Origin: Enterobacter genomosp. O
GTDB lineage: Bacteria > Pseudomonadota > Gammaproteobacteria > Enterobacterales > Enterobacteriaceae
Length of the DNA: 64,000 bases
Reading direction: 5' to 3'
NCBI RefSeq assembly: GCF_001022965.1
Contig: NZ_LECZ01000025.1
Location: forward strand, 310,001-374,000
Shown here: in pieces, positions 9,560-20,213 of the stretch
How positions within the stretch are numbered: the stretch's first letter is position 1
Layout: every line of letters begins with the position of its first letter
Position numbers and translations under genes: made by a program
Notes under the pieces: model-generated
The model's database searches: none
What the model was told of the DNA's origin: nothing
What the model saw: the letters and a program-made list of their open reading frames with translations, nothing else

Positions 9560-10700
9560 TCAGCGCCTCCAGAAGAGCATCAATATCCTCTGCTTCGTGC
9601 GCCGCCGTGAGCGTCACGCGCAGGCGGGCGGTACCCGGCGGCACGGTGGGCGGACGAATGGCCGTCACCCACATCCCCCGCTCGCGCAGTGCTTGCGCCA
9701 GCGCGAGCGCCAGGCTGTTTTCGCCGACGATCGCCGGCTGGATCGCGCTCTGCGAATCGGTGCTCCGGAAGGGAAGCTGTGCCAGGCCCTGACGAAAACG
9801 CTGGATATGTTCCGCCAGACGCACCCGGCGTTCATCGCCTTCTGCGCTGCGGATCACCGCCAGGGACGCTGACAGCGCCACGGCCTGCGCGGGCGGCATG
9901 CTGGTGCTGTAGATCAGATGCCGGGCAAACTGCAGCAGATAATCGGCGACGGGTTCGCTGCACAGCACGGCGGCCCCGCTCACGCCAAAGCCTTTGCCGA
10001 AGGTGACAATCAGCAGCTCCGGCTTCACGTTTTGCAGATGCGCGCTGCCGCGCCCTTCGTCGCCCATCACGCCAGTGCCGTGGGCATCATCAACCAGCAG
10101 CCAGGCGTTTTGCCGCTTTGCGGCGTCGTGCAGCGCGGCAAGCGGCGCGCTGTCGCCATCCATGCTGAACACCCCTTCCGTGACCACCAGCTGCTGCCCG
10201 TCACAAGGTTTATCCAGCAACGCAGCGAGTTGCCCCGTATCGTTATGGGCGAAGCGGCGCAGCTGAGCCGGGCTTAAATTTGCCGCCTCCAGCAGGGAGG
10301 CGTGGCTTAAGCGGTCGGCGACAATGCGGTCGTCCTTGCCCATCAGGGCTGCAATGACCGCCTGATTGGCCGCAAAACCCGAGATAAACAGCAGCGCGCG
10401 CGGGTAGCCCAGCCAGTCGGCAAGCGCCTCCTCCAGCGCCCGGTGCGCCGTGGTGTATCCGCTGACGTGCGCGGAGCCGCCGCTGCCCACGCCGTACCGC
10501 TCCGCGCCCTGCTGCCAGGCGCGGATAATGGCCGAATGCTGGCTCAGCCCGAGATAATCGTTGCTTGAGAAGTTACAAAACTGCCGGTTGTCACGGGTAA
10601 GAAAACGGCCTGCGCCGTTTTCGACTACCCTGCGTACGCGAAACGCCTCTGCCGCCCGCCGCTCGTCGAGCGCGGAATGGATACGAGCCTCCCAGGTCAT
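9543..10700 (-). CDS. bioF: 8-amino-7-oxononanoate synthase BioF
   Basis: BioF, 385 residues. This PLP enzyme of the alpha-oxoamine synthase family condenses pimeloyl-ACP with alanine. The PLP-binding lysine is Lys236 in [17 protein letters not shown] near residue 205 holds the cofactor-contacting Asp and His. It overlaps bioB by 4 bp and bioC by 17 bp, so it is in a tightly coupled operon. Nothing unusual in length or motifs. Confidence 0.97.
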   Translation of the reverse strand: MTWEARIHSALDERRAAEAFRVRRVVENGAGRFLTRDNRQFCNFSSNDYLGLSQHSAIIRAWQQGAERYGVGSGGSAHVSGYTTAHRALEEALADWLGYPRALLFISGFAANQAVIAALMGKDDRIVADRLSHASLLEAANLSPAQLRRFAHNDTGQLAALLDKPCDGQQLVVTEGVFSMDGDSAPLAALHDAAKRQNAWLLVDDAHGTGVMGDEGRGSAHLQNVKPELLIVTFGKGFGVSGAAVLCSEPVADYLLQFARHLIYSTSMPPAQAVALSASLAVIRSAEGDERRVRLAEHIQRFRQGLAQLPFRSTDSQSAIQPAIVGENSLALALAQALRERGMWVTAIRPPTVPPGTARLRVTLTAAHEAEDIDALLEALNVARQ

Positions 10701-11737
10701 ACGGCTGCCGCGTTGTAGAACTGGTCGGTATCGGCGTTGAAAATCTGCTGCTCCAGCTGCTGCTGTTGCTCGTTATCGCCGGTCAGCACCCCTGTCTGAT
10801 GCGGGTTCAGCCCCAGCTTGCGGAACAGCTGCACGTCTTTGTCCTCTTCCGGGTTCGGCGTGGTCAGCAGCTTGCAGCCGTAGAAGATGGAGTTGGCCCC
10901 GGCCATAAAGCACATCGCCTGGGTCTGCTCGCTCATCTGTTCACGGCCCGCAGAGAGGCGAACGTACGAGGTCGGCATCATGATGCGCGCCACCGCGATG
11001 GTGCGGATAAAATCAAACGCATCCACGTCGTCGTTATCCGCCAGCGGCGTGCCTTTGACCTTCACCAGCATGTTGATCGGCACGCTTTCCGGCGGGGTCG
11101 GCAGGTTCGCCAGCTGCAGCAGCAGACCGGCGCGGTCTTTCACCGTTTCACCTAAGCCCACGATGCCGCCCGAGCACACCTTGATCCCCGCGTCACGCAC
11201 TTTATCAAGCGTGTCCAGACGCTCCTGATAGGTACGGGTGGTGATGATGTTGCCGTAAAACTCCGGCGAGGTGTCGAGGTTGTGGTTGTAGTAGTCCAGC
11301 CCGGCCGCCGAGAGGCGCTGCGCCTGCTCGTCGTTCAGCGTGCCGAGCGTCATACAGGCTTCAAGGCCCATCTCTTTCACGCCCTTCACCATCTGCTCCA
11401 GATACGGCATGTCGCGATCGTGTGGGTTCTTCCACGCCGCCCCCATGCAGAAGCGGGTCGAGCCGGCGTTTTTCGCCTTACGCGCGGAGTCGAGCACCTG
11501 CTCAACCTCCATCAGCCGTTCGGATTCCAGGCCGGTTTTATAGCGCGCGCTCTGCGGGCAATATTTGCAGTCTTCCGGGCAGGCGCCGGTCTTGATCGAC
11601 AGCAGCGTGCTGACCTGAACGTGGCGAGGATCGAAGTGCTGACGGTGCACCTGTTGGGCTTCGAACATCAGCTCAAGGAAGGGTTTGTTGAATAATTCAG
11701 TAACTTGCGACATCGTCCAGCGTGCGTGGTGAGCCAT
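10697..11737 (-). CDS. bioB: biotin synthase BioB (radical SAM)
   Basis: BioB, 346 residues. It inserts sulfur into dethiobiotin using a SAM-radical [4Fe-4S] cluster bound by Cys53-x3-Cys57-x2-Cys60 (ACPEDCKYC) and a sacrificial [2Fe-2S] cluster. The conserved segments [24 protein letters not shown] and [10 protein letters not shown] are all intact. The start at 11737 gives [15 protein letters not shown], like E. coli. First gene of bioBFCD, divergent from bioA across the BirA operator. Confidence 0.98.
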   Translation of the reverse strand: MAHHARWTMSQVTELFNKPFLELMFEAQQVHRQHFDPRHVQVSTLLSIKTGACPEDCKYCPQSARYKTGLESERLMEVEQVLDSARKAKNAGSTRFCMGAAWKNPHDRDMPYLEQMVKGVKEMGLEACMTLGTLNDEQAQRLSAAGLDYYNHNLDTSPEFYGNIITTRTYQERLDTLDKVRDAGIKVCSGGIVGLGETVKDRAGLLLQLANLPTPPESVPINMLVKVKGTPLADNDDVDAFDFIRTIAVARIMMPTSYVRLSAGREQMSEQTQAMCFMAGANSIFYGCKLLTTPNPEEDKDVQLFRKLGLNPHQTGVLTGDNEQQQQLEQQIFNADTDQFYNAAAV

Positions 11738-11782
11738 TGGGCTTCTCCAAAGGGTTTTGTTAATTTTCGGTTCGGTTTATAC

Positions 11783-11817
11783 TCGTAAACCTAAAACTTT
11801 TCAAAATGGTTTACAAG
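11783..11817. promoter_or_regulatory. BirA operator between bioB and bioA
   Basis: TCGTAAACC (11783-11791) and GGTTTACAA (11808-11816) form the inverted half-sites of the biotin operator with a 16-bp spacer. BirA with biotinyl-5'-AMP represses both divergent promoters in E. coli, and the same arrangement is seen here. Confidence 0.9.
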
Positions 11818-11823
11818 TCGATT

Positions 11824-13113
11824 ATGACCCAGGACGATCTCGCCTTCGACAAGCAGCATATCTGGCACCCTTACACCTCCACCACCCGCCCCCTGCCCGT
11901 CTATCCGGTGGCTTCGGCCCACGGCTGCGAGCTACACCTCTCCAGCGGCGAGCAGCTGGTTGACGGGATGTCCTCCTGGTGGGCGGCCATTCACGGGTAC
12001 AACCATCCACGCCTGAATGCGGCGATGAAAGCGCAGATTGACCAGATGTCGCACGTGATGTTTGGCGGAATCACCCATCAGCCAGCCGTGGATTTGTGCC
12101 GCCGGCTGGTGGCGATGACGCCTGACTCGCTGGAGTGCGTTTTCCTGGCCGATTCCGGCTCCGTGGCGGTGGAAGTGGCGATGAAAATGGCGCTGCAGTA
12201 CTGGCATGCCAGAGGGGAGTCCCGTCAGCGGTTCCTCACCTTCCGCAATGGCTATCACGGAGATACCTTCGGGGCGATGTCGGTCTGCGATCCGGATAAC
12301 TCCATGCACAGCCTGTGGAAAGGCTATCTGCCGGAAAACCTGTTTGCCCCGGCGCCGCAGAGCCGCTTCGACGGCGAGTGGAACGAGATGGACATGGTTG
12401 GCTTCGCGCGGCTGATGGCGGCGCATCGTCACGAGATTGCTGCCGTCATTCTTGAACCTATCGTGCAGGGCGCAGGCGGAATGCGGATGTACCACCCGGA
12501 ATGGCTGAAGCGTATTCGCAAGATGTGCGATCGCGAGGGCATTCTGCTGATTGCCGATGAGATCGCGACCGGTTTTGGCCGCACCGGCAAGCTCTTTGCT
12601 TGCGAACATGCGGGTATCTCCCCGGACATTCTGTGCCTGGGCAAAGCGCTCACCGGCGGCACCATGACGCTCTCCGCCACGCTGACGACCCGTCACGTCG
12701 CCGATACCATCAGCGACGGCGAAGCGGGCTGCTTCATGCATGGCCCAACGTTTATGGGCAACCCGCTGGCCTGCGCGGTCGCGAGCGAAAGCCTTGCGAT
12801 TCTGGAGAGCGGCGAGTGGCAAACGCAGGTTGCAGCGATTGAAGCGCAGCTGAAAGAAGAGCTGAGCGCCGCCTCGGGCGCGAGTTTCGTAGCGGACGTC
12901 CGCGTGCTGGGCGCCATCGGGGTGATTGAAACCACCCATCCGGTGAATATGGCGGCGCTGCAACGCTTCTTCGTGGACCAGGGCGTGTGGGTACGGCCCT
13001 TCGGCAAGCTCATCTACCTGATGCCGCCGTATATCATTACGCCCGTTCAGCTGCGCAAGCTCACCGCCGCCGTCGTCGAAGCCGTTAACAACCCCGCGCA
13101 TTTCACGATTTAA
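11824..13113 (+). CDS. bioA: adenosylmethionine-8-amino-7-oxononanoate aminotransferase BioA
   Basis: BioA, 429 residues, identical in length to the E. coli enzyme. It transaminates the BioF product using S-adenosylmethionine as amino donor. The PLP lysine is Lys274 in CLGKALTGG, with Asp245 in [14 protein letters not shown]. Substrate residues around HIWHPYTS at the N-terminus are conserved. I chose the ATG at 11824 (MTQDDLAF), since the frame upstream runs through the BirA operator. No strong Shine-Dalgarno is visible, as in E. coli. Transcribed divergently from bioBFCD. Confidence 0.98.
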   Translation: MTQDDLAFDKQHIWHPYTSTTRPLPVYPVASAHGCELHLSSGEQLVDGMSSWWAAIHGYNHPRLNAAMKAQIDQMSHVMFGGITHQPAVDLCRRLVAMTPDSLECVFLADSGSVAVEVAMKMALQYWHARGESRQRFLTFRNGYHGDTFGAMSVCDPDNSMHSLWKGYLPENLFAPAPQSRFDGEWNEMDMVGFARLMAAHRHEIAAVILEPIVQGAGGMRMYHPEWLKRIRKMCDREGILLIADEIATGFGRTGKLFACEHAGISPDILCLGKALTGGTMTLSATLTTRHVADTISDGEAGCFMHGPTFMGNPLACAVASESLAILESGEWQTQVAAIEAQLKEELSAASGASFVADVRVLGAIGVIETTHPVNMAALQRFFVDQGVWVRPFGKLIYLMPPYIITPVQLRKLTAAVVEAVNNPAHFTI

Positions 13114-13161
13114 CCCTATGCGTTACACTTCCTGTACGAGTGATTAGCGAGGGTAAACCGT

Positions 13162-13638
13162 ATGAAAATCATCAGTAAAGATCTGCGCGACGGCGAAAAA
13201 CTGCCGGAACGCCACGTATTCAACGGCATGGGGTATCAGGGAGACAATATCTCACCGCACCTGGCGTGGGACGATGTACCGGCCGGCACCAAAAGCTTTG
13301 TTGTCACCTGTTACGATCCGGATGCGCCTACCGGCTCCGGCTGGTGGCACTGGATAGTGGCGAACCTGCCCGCCGATACGCGCGTCCTGCCGCAGGGTTC
13401 CGGGTCTGACCTGGTTGCCCTGCCTGAAGGCGCCATTCAGACGCGCACCGATTTTGGTAAAGCGGGCTACGGCGGCGCGGCGCCGCCAAAAGGCGAAACC
13501 CACCGCTATATCTTCACGGTGCACGCGCTGGATGTGGACAAGATTGAGGTAGACGAAGGCGCGAGCGGCGCAATGGTAGGGTTTAACGTGCATTTCCATA
13601 CGCTCGGGAGCGCATCGATAACGGCGATGTATTCGTAA
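13162..13638 (+). CDS. ybhB: PEBP/RKIP family protein YbhB
   Basis: 158 residues, same length as E. coli YbhB, a homologue of phosphatidylethanolamine-binding protein/Raf kinase inhibitor protein. The family anion-binding pocket motifs are visible: DPDAPTGSGWWHW near residues 53-65 and GETHRYIFTVHALD near 112-125. No signal peptide is seen, so it is predicted cytoplasmic. The biological role in bacteria is not established. It follows bioA by 48 bp on the same strand. Confidence 0.93.
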   Translation: MKIISKDLRDGEKLPERHVFNGMGYQGDNISPHLAWDDVPAGTKSFVVTCYDPDAPTGSGWWHWIVANLPADTRVLPQGSGSDLVALPEGAIQTRTDFGKAGYGGAAPPKGETHRYIFTVHALDVDKIEVDEGASGAMVGFNVHFHTLGSASITAMYS

Positions 13639-13640
13639 TA

Positions 13641-13740
13641 GTGCGGGCTGATGCCCTCACCCCGGCCCTCTCCCACAGGGAGAGGGAGAAAACCTAACCA
13701 TTCCCTCTCCCTGTGGGAGAGGGTTAGGGTGAGGGCAAAA
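13641..13740. repeat. dispersed palindromic repeat, copy 2 (two inverted units)
   Basis: One unit (CCCTCACCCCGGCCC then CTCTCCCACAGGGAGAG) is followed by an inverted unit (CTCTCCCTGTGGGAGAG then GGTTAGGGTGAGGGC). Each unit can form its own hairpin, and together they form a larger one. It lies between the convergent ends of ybhB and hutH. Confidence 0.85.
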
Positions 13741-13742
13741 AA

Positions 13743-15263
13743 TCACAGCACCGGCGGCAACAGCCCCACCAGACGCCCCTCTTCCAGAAGCTGCATCGCC
13801 TTATCAATATCCGGCGCAAAGAAGCGGTCATCATCGTAATGCGATACGTGCTCGCGCAACGTCTGACGCGCCTGCTCGAGCAGCGGGCTGGATTTCAGTC
13901 CTTCACGCAGATCGATACCCTGACACGCCGCCAGCCATTCTACCGCCAGCACGCCACGGGTGTTGGAGGCCATCTCCCAGAGGCGACGCCCGGCGGCAGG
14001 CGCCATAGAGACATGATCTTCCTGGTTGGCAGAGGTCGGCAGGCTGTCCACGCTGTGCGGGTGCGACAGGGCTTTGTTCTCGCTTGCCAGCGCCGCCGCG
14101 GTCACCTGGGCAATCATAAAGCCCGAGTTGACCCCGCCGTTACGCACCAGGAACGGTGGCAGCTGGGACATATGTTTATCCATCATCAGCGCAATGCGGC
14201 GCTCGGACAACGCGCCGACTTCGGCAATCGCCAGCGCGATATTATCCGCCGCCATTGCCACCGGCTCGGCGTGGAAGTTACCGCCGGAGACCACCTCGTT
14301 TTCCTGCGCGAACACCAGCGGGTTATCGGATACCGCGTTGGCTTCCACCAGCAGCACCTCCGCCGCCTGGCGCAGCTGCGTCAGGCACGCGCCCATCACC
14401 TGCGGCTGGCAGCGCAGTGAATACGGATCCTGCACCTTGTCACAGTTGTGGTGTGAATCCGCGATTTCACTGCTGTCGGTAAGCACGTGACGGTACATGC
14501 TGGCCGCATCAATCTGCCCGCGCTGGCCGCGCACGTCGTGGATGCGGGCATCGAACGGTCGACGTGAGCCCAGCACGGCTTCGGTGGTCAGCGCACCGCA
14601 CACCACCGCCGAGGCAAACAGGTCTTCAGCTTCAAACAGGCCGCGCAGCGCGAAGGCGGTCGACGCCTGCGTGCCGTTAAGCAGCGCCAGCCCCTCTTTC
14701 GCCGCCAGCGTGATCGGGGTTAATCCCGCTTTTTTCAGCGCCTCTTTCGCGGGGAGCCACTCGCCCTGCCAGCGCGCTTTGCCTTCACCCAGCAACAGCA
14801 GCGACATGTGCGCCAGCGGCGCGAGATCCCCGGAAGCGCCAACGGAACCTTTCGCCGGGATCCACGGATAGACTTCCGCATTCACCAGCGCCATCAGCGC
14901 CTGGATCACGCTCAGGCGAATGCCGGAGAAGCCGCGCGCCAGGCTGTTGATTTTGAGCACCATCATCAGACGGACAATCTCATCGTCCAGCGGCTGGCCG
15001 ACGCCCGCCGCGTGTGACAGCACCAGCGAGCGCTGTAAGTTTTCCAGATCGTGTGTCGCGATGCGGGTCTGCGCCAGCAGCCCAAAGCCGGTGTTAATGC
15101 CGTAGGCGGTGCGCCCTTCGGCAACAATCGCCTCCACGCAGGCCACGCTGTCGTTAATGGCCGCGTGCGCGCTGTCATCCAGCGAGAGCGTAACCGGTTT
15201 GCGCCAGACGCTACGCAGCTGTTTGAGCGTCAGCGAGCCGGGAGTGAGTGTTAATGCGTTCAT
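13743..15263 (-). CDS. hutH: histidine ammonia-lyase HutH
   Basis: HutH, 506 residues. It deaminates histidine to urocanate and ammonia. The MIO cofactor forms autocatalytically from Ala143-Ser144-Gly145 in [12 protein letters not shown]. Tyr54 in GINTGFG's neighbourhood and the [15 protein letters not shown] segment ([15 protein letters not shown]) are family-conserved. Its start codon overlaps the hutU stop as TAATG at 15261-15265, so hutU and hutH are co-transcribed and probably translationally coupled. E. coli K-12 lacks hut genes; Klebsiella and Salmonella carry them near bio. Confidence 0.97.
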   Translation of the reverse strand: MNALTLTPGSLTLKQLRSVWRKPVTLSLDDSAHAAINDSVACVEAIVAEGRTAYGINTGFGLLAQTRIATHDLENLQRSLVLSHAAGVGQPLDDEIVRLMMVLKINSLARGFSGIRLSVIQALMALVNAEVYPWIPAKGSVGASGDLAPLAHMSLLLLGEGKARWQGEWLPAKEALKKAGLTPITLAAKEGLALLNGTQASTAFALRGLFEAEDLFASAVVCGALTTEAVLGSRRPFDARIHDVRGQRGQIDAASMYRHVLTDSSEIADSHHNCDKVQDPYSLRCQPQVMGACLTQLRQAAEVLLVEANAVSDNPLVFAQENEVVSGGNFHAEPVAMAADNIALAIAEVGALSERRIALMMDKHMSQLPPFLVRNGGVNSGFMIAQVTAAALASENKALSHPHSVDSLPTSANQEDHVSMAPAAGRRLWEMASNTRGVLAVEWLAACQGIDLREGLKSSPLLEQARQTLREHVSHYDDDRFFAPDIDKAMQLLEEGRLVGLLPPVL

Positions 15264-16948
15264 TATTGCTTTCCTTGTGTGGCAGGGATCATCGGCAGGT
15301 TCAGCCCCTGCTCTTTGGCACAGTCAATCGCAATGTCATAACCCGCATCCGCGTGACGCATCACGCCGGTTGCCGGGTCGTTGTGCAATACGCGGGCGAT
15401 ACGCGCGGCGGCTTCATCGGTTCCGTCACAAACAATGACCATCCCGGAATGCTGGGAGAAGCCCATTCCTACGCCGCCACCGTGGTGCAGCGATACCCAG
15501 GTCGCGCCGCTGGCGGTATTCAACAGGGCGTTCAGCAGCGGCCAGTCGGAGACCGCATCGGAGCCGTCGCGCATGGCTTCCGTTTCGCGGTTCGGGCTGG
15601 CGACGGAGCCGGAGTCCAGATGGTCGCGGCCGATAACAATCGGCGCGGAGACTTCGCCGCTGCGTACCATTTCGTTAAAGGCCAGGCCCAGCTTTTGCCG
15701 CCATTCCAGCCCTACCCAGCAGATACGCGCCGGTAAGCCCTGGAAGTTAATGCGCTCGCGGGCCATGTCCAGCCAGTGGTGAAGGTGCTCGTCATCCGCG
15801 ACGATCTCCTTCACTTTGGCATCGGTTTTGTAGATATCTTCCGGATCGCCGGACAGGGCAACCCAGCGGAAAGGACCGATGCCGCGGCAGAACAGCGGGC
15901 GGATATAGGCCGGGACGAATCCCGGGAAATCGAACGCGTTATTCACGCCCATCTCTTTCGCCATCTGGCGGATGTTGTTGCCGTAATCAAAGGTCGGAAT
16001 GCCCATCTGGCTAAAGGCCAGCATGGCGGAGACGTGTTCTGCCATCGAACGCTTAGCGGCAAGTACCGTGCCTTCCGGGTCGGTTTCCGCTTTCTGCTGA
16101 TAGGCTTCCCACGTCCAGCCTTTTGGCAGGTAGCCGTGCAGAGGATCGTGCGCGCTGGTCTGGTCGGTCACGAGATCCGGACGCACGCCGCGGGCGACGA
16201 GTTCAGGAAGAATGTCCGCCGCGTTGCCGCACAGAGCAATCGAGACCGCTTTGCCTTCGGCGGTGTATTTTTTGATGCGTGCCAGCGCATCGTCCAGGCT
16301 GGTTGCCTGTTCATCGACGTAACGGGTACGCAGACGGAAATCAATGCGGCTCTGCTGGCACTCAATGTTCAGCGAGCACGCACCGGCAAGCGTGGCGGCC
16401 AGCGGCTGCGCGCCGCCCATGCCGCCGAGACCGGCGGTCAATACCCAGCGGCCTTTCAGCGAGCCGTTATAGTGCTGGCGACCGGCTTCCACGAAGGTTT
16501 CGTAGGTGCCCTGCACAATCCCCTGGCTGCCGATGTAAATCCAGCTCCCGGCGGTCATCTGGCCATACATCGCCAGCCCTTTGGCGTCGAGTTCGTTGAA
16601 ATGTTCCCAGGTGGCCCAGTGCGGCACGAGGTTAGAGTTGGCGATCAGCACGCGCGGCGCGTTCTTGTGCGTTTTAAACACGCCCACCGGTTTGCCGGAC
16701 TGCACCAGCAGGGTCTCGTCGTGTTCGAGTTCGGTCAGGGATTTTACAATTGCGTCATAGCATTCCCAGTTGCGCGCGGCGCGGCCTATGCCGCCGTAGA
16801 CCACCAGCTCGTGGGGGTTTTCCGCCACCTCAGGATCAAGGTTGTTCATCAACATGCGCAGCGGGGCTTCGGTGAGCCAGCTTTTGGCGGTAAGTGTGGT
16901 GCCGCGCGCGGCGCGGACATCCTGCTGGCGGTATTTACCTGACGACAT
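15263..16948 (-). CDS. hutU: urocanate hydratase HutU
   Basis: HutU (urocanase), 561 residues. It hydrates urocanate to imidazolonepropionate using tightly bound NAD+ as an electrophile. Conserved elements include [14 protein letters not shown] near residue 52, [15 protein letters not shown] near 170-185 and [12 protein letters not shown] near 405, which carries the active-site Cys. The frame is open upstream through the operator region; ATG at 16948 ([10 protein letters not shown]) follows GAGGAG and gives the family length. First gene of hutUH, controlled by the HutC box at 16989-17002 and a NAC-type site. Confidence 0.97.
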   Translation of the reverse strand: MSSGKYRQQDVRAARGTTLTAKSWLTEAPLRMLMNNLDPEVAENPHELVVYGGIGRAARNWECYDAIVKSLTELEHDETLLVQSGKPVGVFKTHKNAPRVLIANSNLVPHWATWEHFNELDAKGLAMYGQMTAGSWIYIGSQGIVQGTYETFVEAGRQHYNGSLKGRWVLTAGLGGMGGAQPLAATLAGACSLNIECQQSRIDFRLRTRYVDEQATSLDDALARIKKYTAEGKAVSIALCGNAADILPELVARGVRPDLVTDQTSAHDPLHGYLPKGWTWEAYQQKAETDPEGTVLAAKRSMAEHVSAMLAFSQMGIPTFDYGNNIRQMAKEMGVNNAFDFPGFVPAYIRPLFCRGIGPFRWVALSGDPEDIYKTDAKVKEIVADDEHLHHWLDMARERINFQGLPARICWVGLEWRQKLGLAFNEMVRSGEVSAPIVIGRDHLDSGSVASPNRETEAMRDGSDAVSDWPLLNALLNTASGATWVSLHHGGGVGMGFSQHSGMVIVCDGTDEAAARIARVLHNDPATGVMRHADAGYDIAIDCAKEQGLNLPMIPATQGKQ

Positions 16949-16988
16949 TGTGTGCTCCTCATACGGGACAGTGATGCATTTAGATATA

Positions 16989-17002
16989 CTTGTATAGACA
17001 AG
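16989..17002. promoter_or_regulatory. HutC operator of hutUH
   Basis: CTTGTATAGACAAG is a near-perfect dyad. Its core TTGTATAGACA recurs at 20010-20020 before hutI. The sharing of this core by the two hut operons suggests both are bound by the HutC repressor, whose release is triggered by urocanate. Confidence 0.75.
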
Positions 17003-17031
17003 CACACACAAGGTCGCATTTAACAAAAAAG

Positions 17032-17046
17032 ATACAATTTTGTTAT
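17032..17046. promoter_or_regulatory. NAC binding site upstream of hutU
   Basis: Read toward hutU the sequence is ATAACAAAATTGTAT, which fits the NAC consensus ATA-N6-TnGTAT. NAC activates hutUH under nitrogen limitation in Klebsiella aerogenes from a similar position. It lies about 84 bp before the hutU start codon. Confidence 0.7.
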
Positions 17047-17074
17047 ATTGCGTTAGCTATCACGCTTTTAAAAC

Positions 17075-17809
17075 TTATGACATAAAGTGGCCCTGCAGCC
17101 GGTACCGGTTACCGGGGAAAAGCAGCCGGGCATGCGACACGATGTGCGACGAGGACCAGGTGCGACGGCGGATCAGCAGGCACGGATCGTGTTCTTTAAT
17201 GCGCAGCCGTTCACACTCCTGCGGCGTGGCGCGCACGGCTTCCACAATGTGCTCCCCTTCCGTCAACGGTGCGACAAGCGAAAGATACGCGTGCGGCGTG
17301 GTTTGGGTGTAATCCTGGTCCAGATAGTCCGGTATCCGCTCAGCGTTAACGCAGCGATCTTCAATCTGTACCGGAATGTCGTTTTCGAAATGCACCATCA
17401 CGGAGTGGAAGATGCGGCTTCCCTCCTTGACGTTAAGCTCTGTAGCCTGCTCTGCGCTGGCCTGAGTTTCCTCAAGCACCAGCACCTCACAGCGGTGCTG
17501 ATGGTTACGCGCGGCAATCTCGTCCGCAATGCTGCGGATTTCAAACAGGGCGGATTGCCCTTTCGGCTCCGCCACAAACGTCCCGACGCCCTGCAGACGC
17601 ACCAGAAGACCTTCGTCGGTCAGTTCGCGCAGCGCCCGGTTGACGGTCATCCGGCTAAAGCCAAACTGCGCCACCAGGTCGGCCTCCGACGGAATGCGAT
17701 CGTGCGGCCGCCAGACGCCGGTGGCGATTTTTTCGCTTATCGCCTGCTTCACCTTCTCGTAGAAAGGCGCGGGAGGACTCGACTGCGGCAGCGGTGAGCG
17801 TGAAAACAT
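17075..17809 (-). CDS. hutC: histidine utilisation repressor HutC (GntR/HutC family)
   Basis: About 244 residues. The N-terminal winged helix-turn-helix of the GntR family spans roughly residues 20-85 (RIPSEADLVAQFGFSRMTVNRAL), and a C-terminal UTRA domain binds the effector urocanate. HutC represses both hut operons. Two ATG codons are adjacent; the second (17809) is better spaced from AAGGAG than the first (17812). It is the third gene of hutIGC, 17 bp or so after hutG, and sits between the two operons it controls. Confidence 0.95.
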   Translation of the reverse strand: MFSRSPLPQSSPPAPFYEKVKQAISEKIATGVWRPHDRIPSEADLVAQFGFSRMTVNRALRELTDEGLLVRLQGVGTFVAEPKGQSALFEIRSIADEIAARNHQHRCEVLVLEETQASAEQATELNVKEGSRIFHSVMVHFENDIPVQIEDRCVNAERIPDYLDQDYTQTTPHAYLSLVAPLTEGEHIVEAVRATPQECERLRIKEHDPCLLIRRRTWSSSHIVSHARLLFPGNRYRLQGHFMS

Positions 17810-17828
17810 CATGACTCCTTAAACGGTG

Positions 17829-18767
17829 TTATGCCCACCAGTGAGCAATTTGCCAGGCCAGACGGGCGGCGAGCTTTGCGCCCTGTCCGTCCCGATCGTA
17901 CTGCGGGTTAAACTCTACCAGATCGGCGGCCTGTAGCTTACCGCTTCGACAGATATGTTCGATGATGGGCAGGAGATCCAGGGCCGGTATGCCTAACGCT
18001 GCCGGTGCCGAAACGGCGGGCATTTCGCTGGCGGGCAGAACGTCCAGATCGATTGTCAGGTAGATGCGATCGGCCTGCGCCAGCACCTTTTCCAGGGAAG
18101 ATAACGCATCGCGCCTGAAATGGAGATCTTCCACCAGCGTGACGTTCAGGCGTTCAGCCTCATCCCACAATGCCTGCGTGTTCGCCGCCCGGCTCACGCC
18201 AAGGCAGGCGTACTGAAATTCCCGCCCGCGCTCATCGCAGTAATGCGCCAGCTGGCGAAACGGGGTGCCGGACGTCGCCCGGTCAGCCTTGCGCAGGTCA
18301 AGATGGGCGTCAAGGTTGATCACCACCACGCGCTCGTCAGGGAAAGCATCCAGAATGCCGCGGCCGTGCGCCCAGGCGGTTTCGTGCCCGCCGCCAAAGA
18401 CCAGCGTGCGCATGCCGGACTGCTGGCAGGCCGTGACGGCATCGCTTAACGCCTGCTGTGCCGCTTCCAGCTCCTCGCCTTCAACGTACACCGAGCCCAT
18501 ATCCGCCAGCCGATCGTGTCCCTGATGGCTGGCCATATTCGCCAGCGCTTTTCGCAGCATATCCGGCGCCTGTACGGCGCCGGGCCTGCCCTGATTGCGC
18601 TTGACCCCTTCATCACACTCAAAGCCTATCAGCGCAATGCCGGATGGCAGAGGAGCAAACTGCGCCTGCTGTCGTATCGTCTGAAAAATACGCTTTGCGC
18701 TGCTGGCCTCGGCGCTGTCGTCGCGCCCCTGCCAGACCGTTTCGGCGACGGGCCGCCATAGCTTCAT
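17829..18767 (-). CDS. hutG: formimidoylglutamase HutG
   Basis: HutG, 312 residues, of the arginase/agmatinase ureohydrolase family. It hydrolyses N-formimidoyl-L-glutamate to glutamate and formamide, ending histidine breakdown. The binuclear manganese ligands are all visible: His128 in GGGHETAW, Asp153/His155/Asp157 in NLDAHLDLR, and Asp240/Asp242 in [10 protein letters not shown]. Its ATG overlaps the hutI stop by four bases (ATGA). The family assignment is firm, and the hut context fixes the substrate. Confidence 0.95.
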   Translation of the reverse strand: MKLWRPVAETVWQGRDDSAEASSAKRIFQTIRQQAQFAPLPSGIALIGFECDEGVKRNQGRPGAVQAPDMLRKALANMASHQGHDRLADMGSVYVEGEELEAAQQALSDAVTACQQSGMRTLVFGGGHETAWAHGRGILDAFPDERVVVINLDAHLDLRKADRATSGTPFRQLAHYCDERGREFQYACLGVSRAANTQALWDEAERLNVTLVEDLHFRRDALSSLEKVLAQADRIYLTIDLDVLPASEMPAVSAPAALGIPALDLLPIIEHICRSGKLQAADLVEFNPQYDRDGQGAKLAARLAWQIAHWWA

Positions 18768-19987
18768 ACTGCCTCCCCACGGAAAATACGTTGATACAGC
18801 GGATTGCGTCCCGGCTCGTAGACCATCTCTACCGGATGGTGTGCATCCCAGACGATGAAATCAGCGACAAACCCTGCCCGCAGCTGCCCGTGGGTTGCGC
18901 CACGGCCCAGCGCCTGCGCGGCATGGCGCGTGACGCCAGCCCAGGCCTCTTCAGGCGTGAGGCCAAACTGTACGCAGGCCATGTTCATCGCCAGGTGCAG
19001 GCTCGCAAACGGGCTGGTGCCCGGGTTATAGTCGGTGGCGACGGCCATCGGCACGCCCTGTTTTCTGAGCTGTTCCACCGGCGGACGCTGGCGCTCCTGA
19101 AGAAAATAGAACGCGCCGGGTAGCAGAACCGCCACCGTCCCGCTTTGCGCCATCGCCTGAACACCTGCGTCATCAAGATATTCGATATGATCGGCCGACA
19201 GCCCGTGATATCGGCTGACCAGCGCCGCACCGCCCAGATTTGAAAGCTGCTCTACATGGCCTTTCACCGGAATGCCGAGCGCAGTTGCCGCCTGGAAGAG
19301 GCGCTCGGTTTGCGACGGCGTAAAGCCGACGTTTTCACAAAACACGTCCACCGCTTCAAACAGCTCTTTTTGCCACAGCGCGGGCATGATCTGCTCGCAG
19401 ACCAGCGCGAGGTACGCATCCGGATCCTGTCGGTATTCCGCCGGAACCGCGTGCGCGGCCAGCAGCGTTGGGCTGATATCGATCGGGTTATTGAGGCTTA
19501 GCTGGCGTGCAACCTGCAGCATCTTCTCTTCGGCGTCGGCGTTTAGCCCGTATCCGGACTTGATCTCAACCGTGGTGACGCCTTCATTCATTAGTCGCTG
19601 AAGCCGCTGCTGCGCCAGCTTAAGCAGGGTTTCGGGAGCGCTGCTGCGCGTCGCCGTCACGGTAGCGTTAATCCCGCCCCCCTGCGCGCTGATGGTTTGA
19701 TAGGAGACGCCGTTCAGACGCTGCTCCCACTCCGCCGCGCGATCGCCGCCAAATACCAAGTGGGTATGGCAGTCAATCAGGCCCGGCGTCACCAGACGCC
19801 CCTGAAGATCGACGCAGTGACGGTGCCCGCCAGGAATATCAGATTCAGGAATCACGGCAACAATGGTGTGGCCGCGCACGACCAGGGCGTGTTGCTCTTT
19901 TAGTCCATAAGGCGCACGGACATCCGGAGCCATTGTCGCCAGTCGCGCGTTTCGCCATATTACATCGTCGGGATGAAGCTGCTGCAT
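18764..19987 (-). CDS. hutI: imidazolonepropionase HutI
   Basis: HutI, 407 residues. This amidohydrolase-superfamily enzyme opens imidazolonepropionate to N-formimidoyl-L-glutamate. The metal-binding His74-x-His76 lies in [30 protein letters not shown] and [10 protein letters not shown] carry the remaining metal and substrate residues. I chose ATG at 19987 (MQQLHPDDV), with GGA just upstream; a GTG four codons earlier (19999) lacks a ribosome site. First gene of hutIGC, with a HutC box 23 bp upstream. Confidence 0.95.
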   Translation of the reverse strand: MQQLHPDDVIWRNARLATMAPDVRAPYGLKEQHALVVRGHTIVAVIPESDIPGGHRHCVDLQGRLVTPGLIDCHTHLVFGGDRAAEWEQRLNGVSYQTISAQGGGINATVTATRSSAPETLLKLAQQRLQRLMNEGVTTVEIKSGYGLNADAEEKMLQVARQLSLNNPIDISPTLLAAHAVPAEYRQDPDAYLALVCEQIMPALWQKELFEAVDVFCENVGFTPSQTERLFQAATALGIPVKGHVEQLSNLGGAALVSRYHGLSADHIEYLDDAGVQAMAQSGTVAVLLPGAFYFLQERQRPPVEQLRKQGVPMAVATDYNPGTSPFASLHLAMNMACVQFGLTPEEAWAGVTRHAAQALGRGATHGQLRAGFVADFIVWDAHHPVEMVYEPGRNPLYQRIFRGEAV

Positions 19988-20008
19988 GGGGCATTCCACT
20001 TGTCATGG

Positions 20009-20022
20009 GTTGTATAGACATT
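20009..20022. promoter_or_regulatory. HutC operator of hutIGC
   Basis: GTTGTATAGACATT contains the same TTGTATAGACA core as the hutU operator but has a weaker second arm. It lies directly upstream of hutI. Confidence 0.65.
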
Positions 20023-20148
20023 TATTTTCATCTGCTGTCTGCTGTCAACCGACTTTGTGGAAATTGTTATTTATTTGTGATCACTTACCTGCCGCTCCAG
20101 GGCTAAAAATGCAACTTTTACCCTTTTTATCTTCCCGTTTCGCTCAAC

Positions 20149-20163
20149 TTAGTATAAAAAAGC
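20149..20163. other. phage lambda attB core sequence (attachment site)
   Basis: TTAGTATAAAAAAGC is the exact reverse complement of the 15-bp lambda attB core GCTTTTTTATACTAA. The flanks also match E. coli closely (CGCTCAAC before and AGGCT after, with one base different). As in E. coli it lies between ybhB and ybhC in the gal-bio interval, here 51 bp upstream of the ybhC start. No prophage is present. Confidence 0.85.
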
Positions 20164-20213
20164 AGGCTATTTCGTCTATCCCGTTTAAGACTTGCATACC
20201 CAGGAGCTTCACC

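Noticed and set aside
11932..13101. 389-codon open frame opposite bioA
   Set aside because: Antisense shadow of a clear aminotransferase gene.
19987..19999. GTG at 19999 as the start of hutI
   Set aside because: No Shine-Dalgarno at the right distance; ATG at 19987 has a GGA and fits the family N-terminus better.
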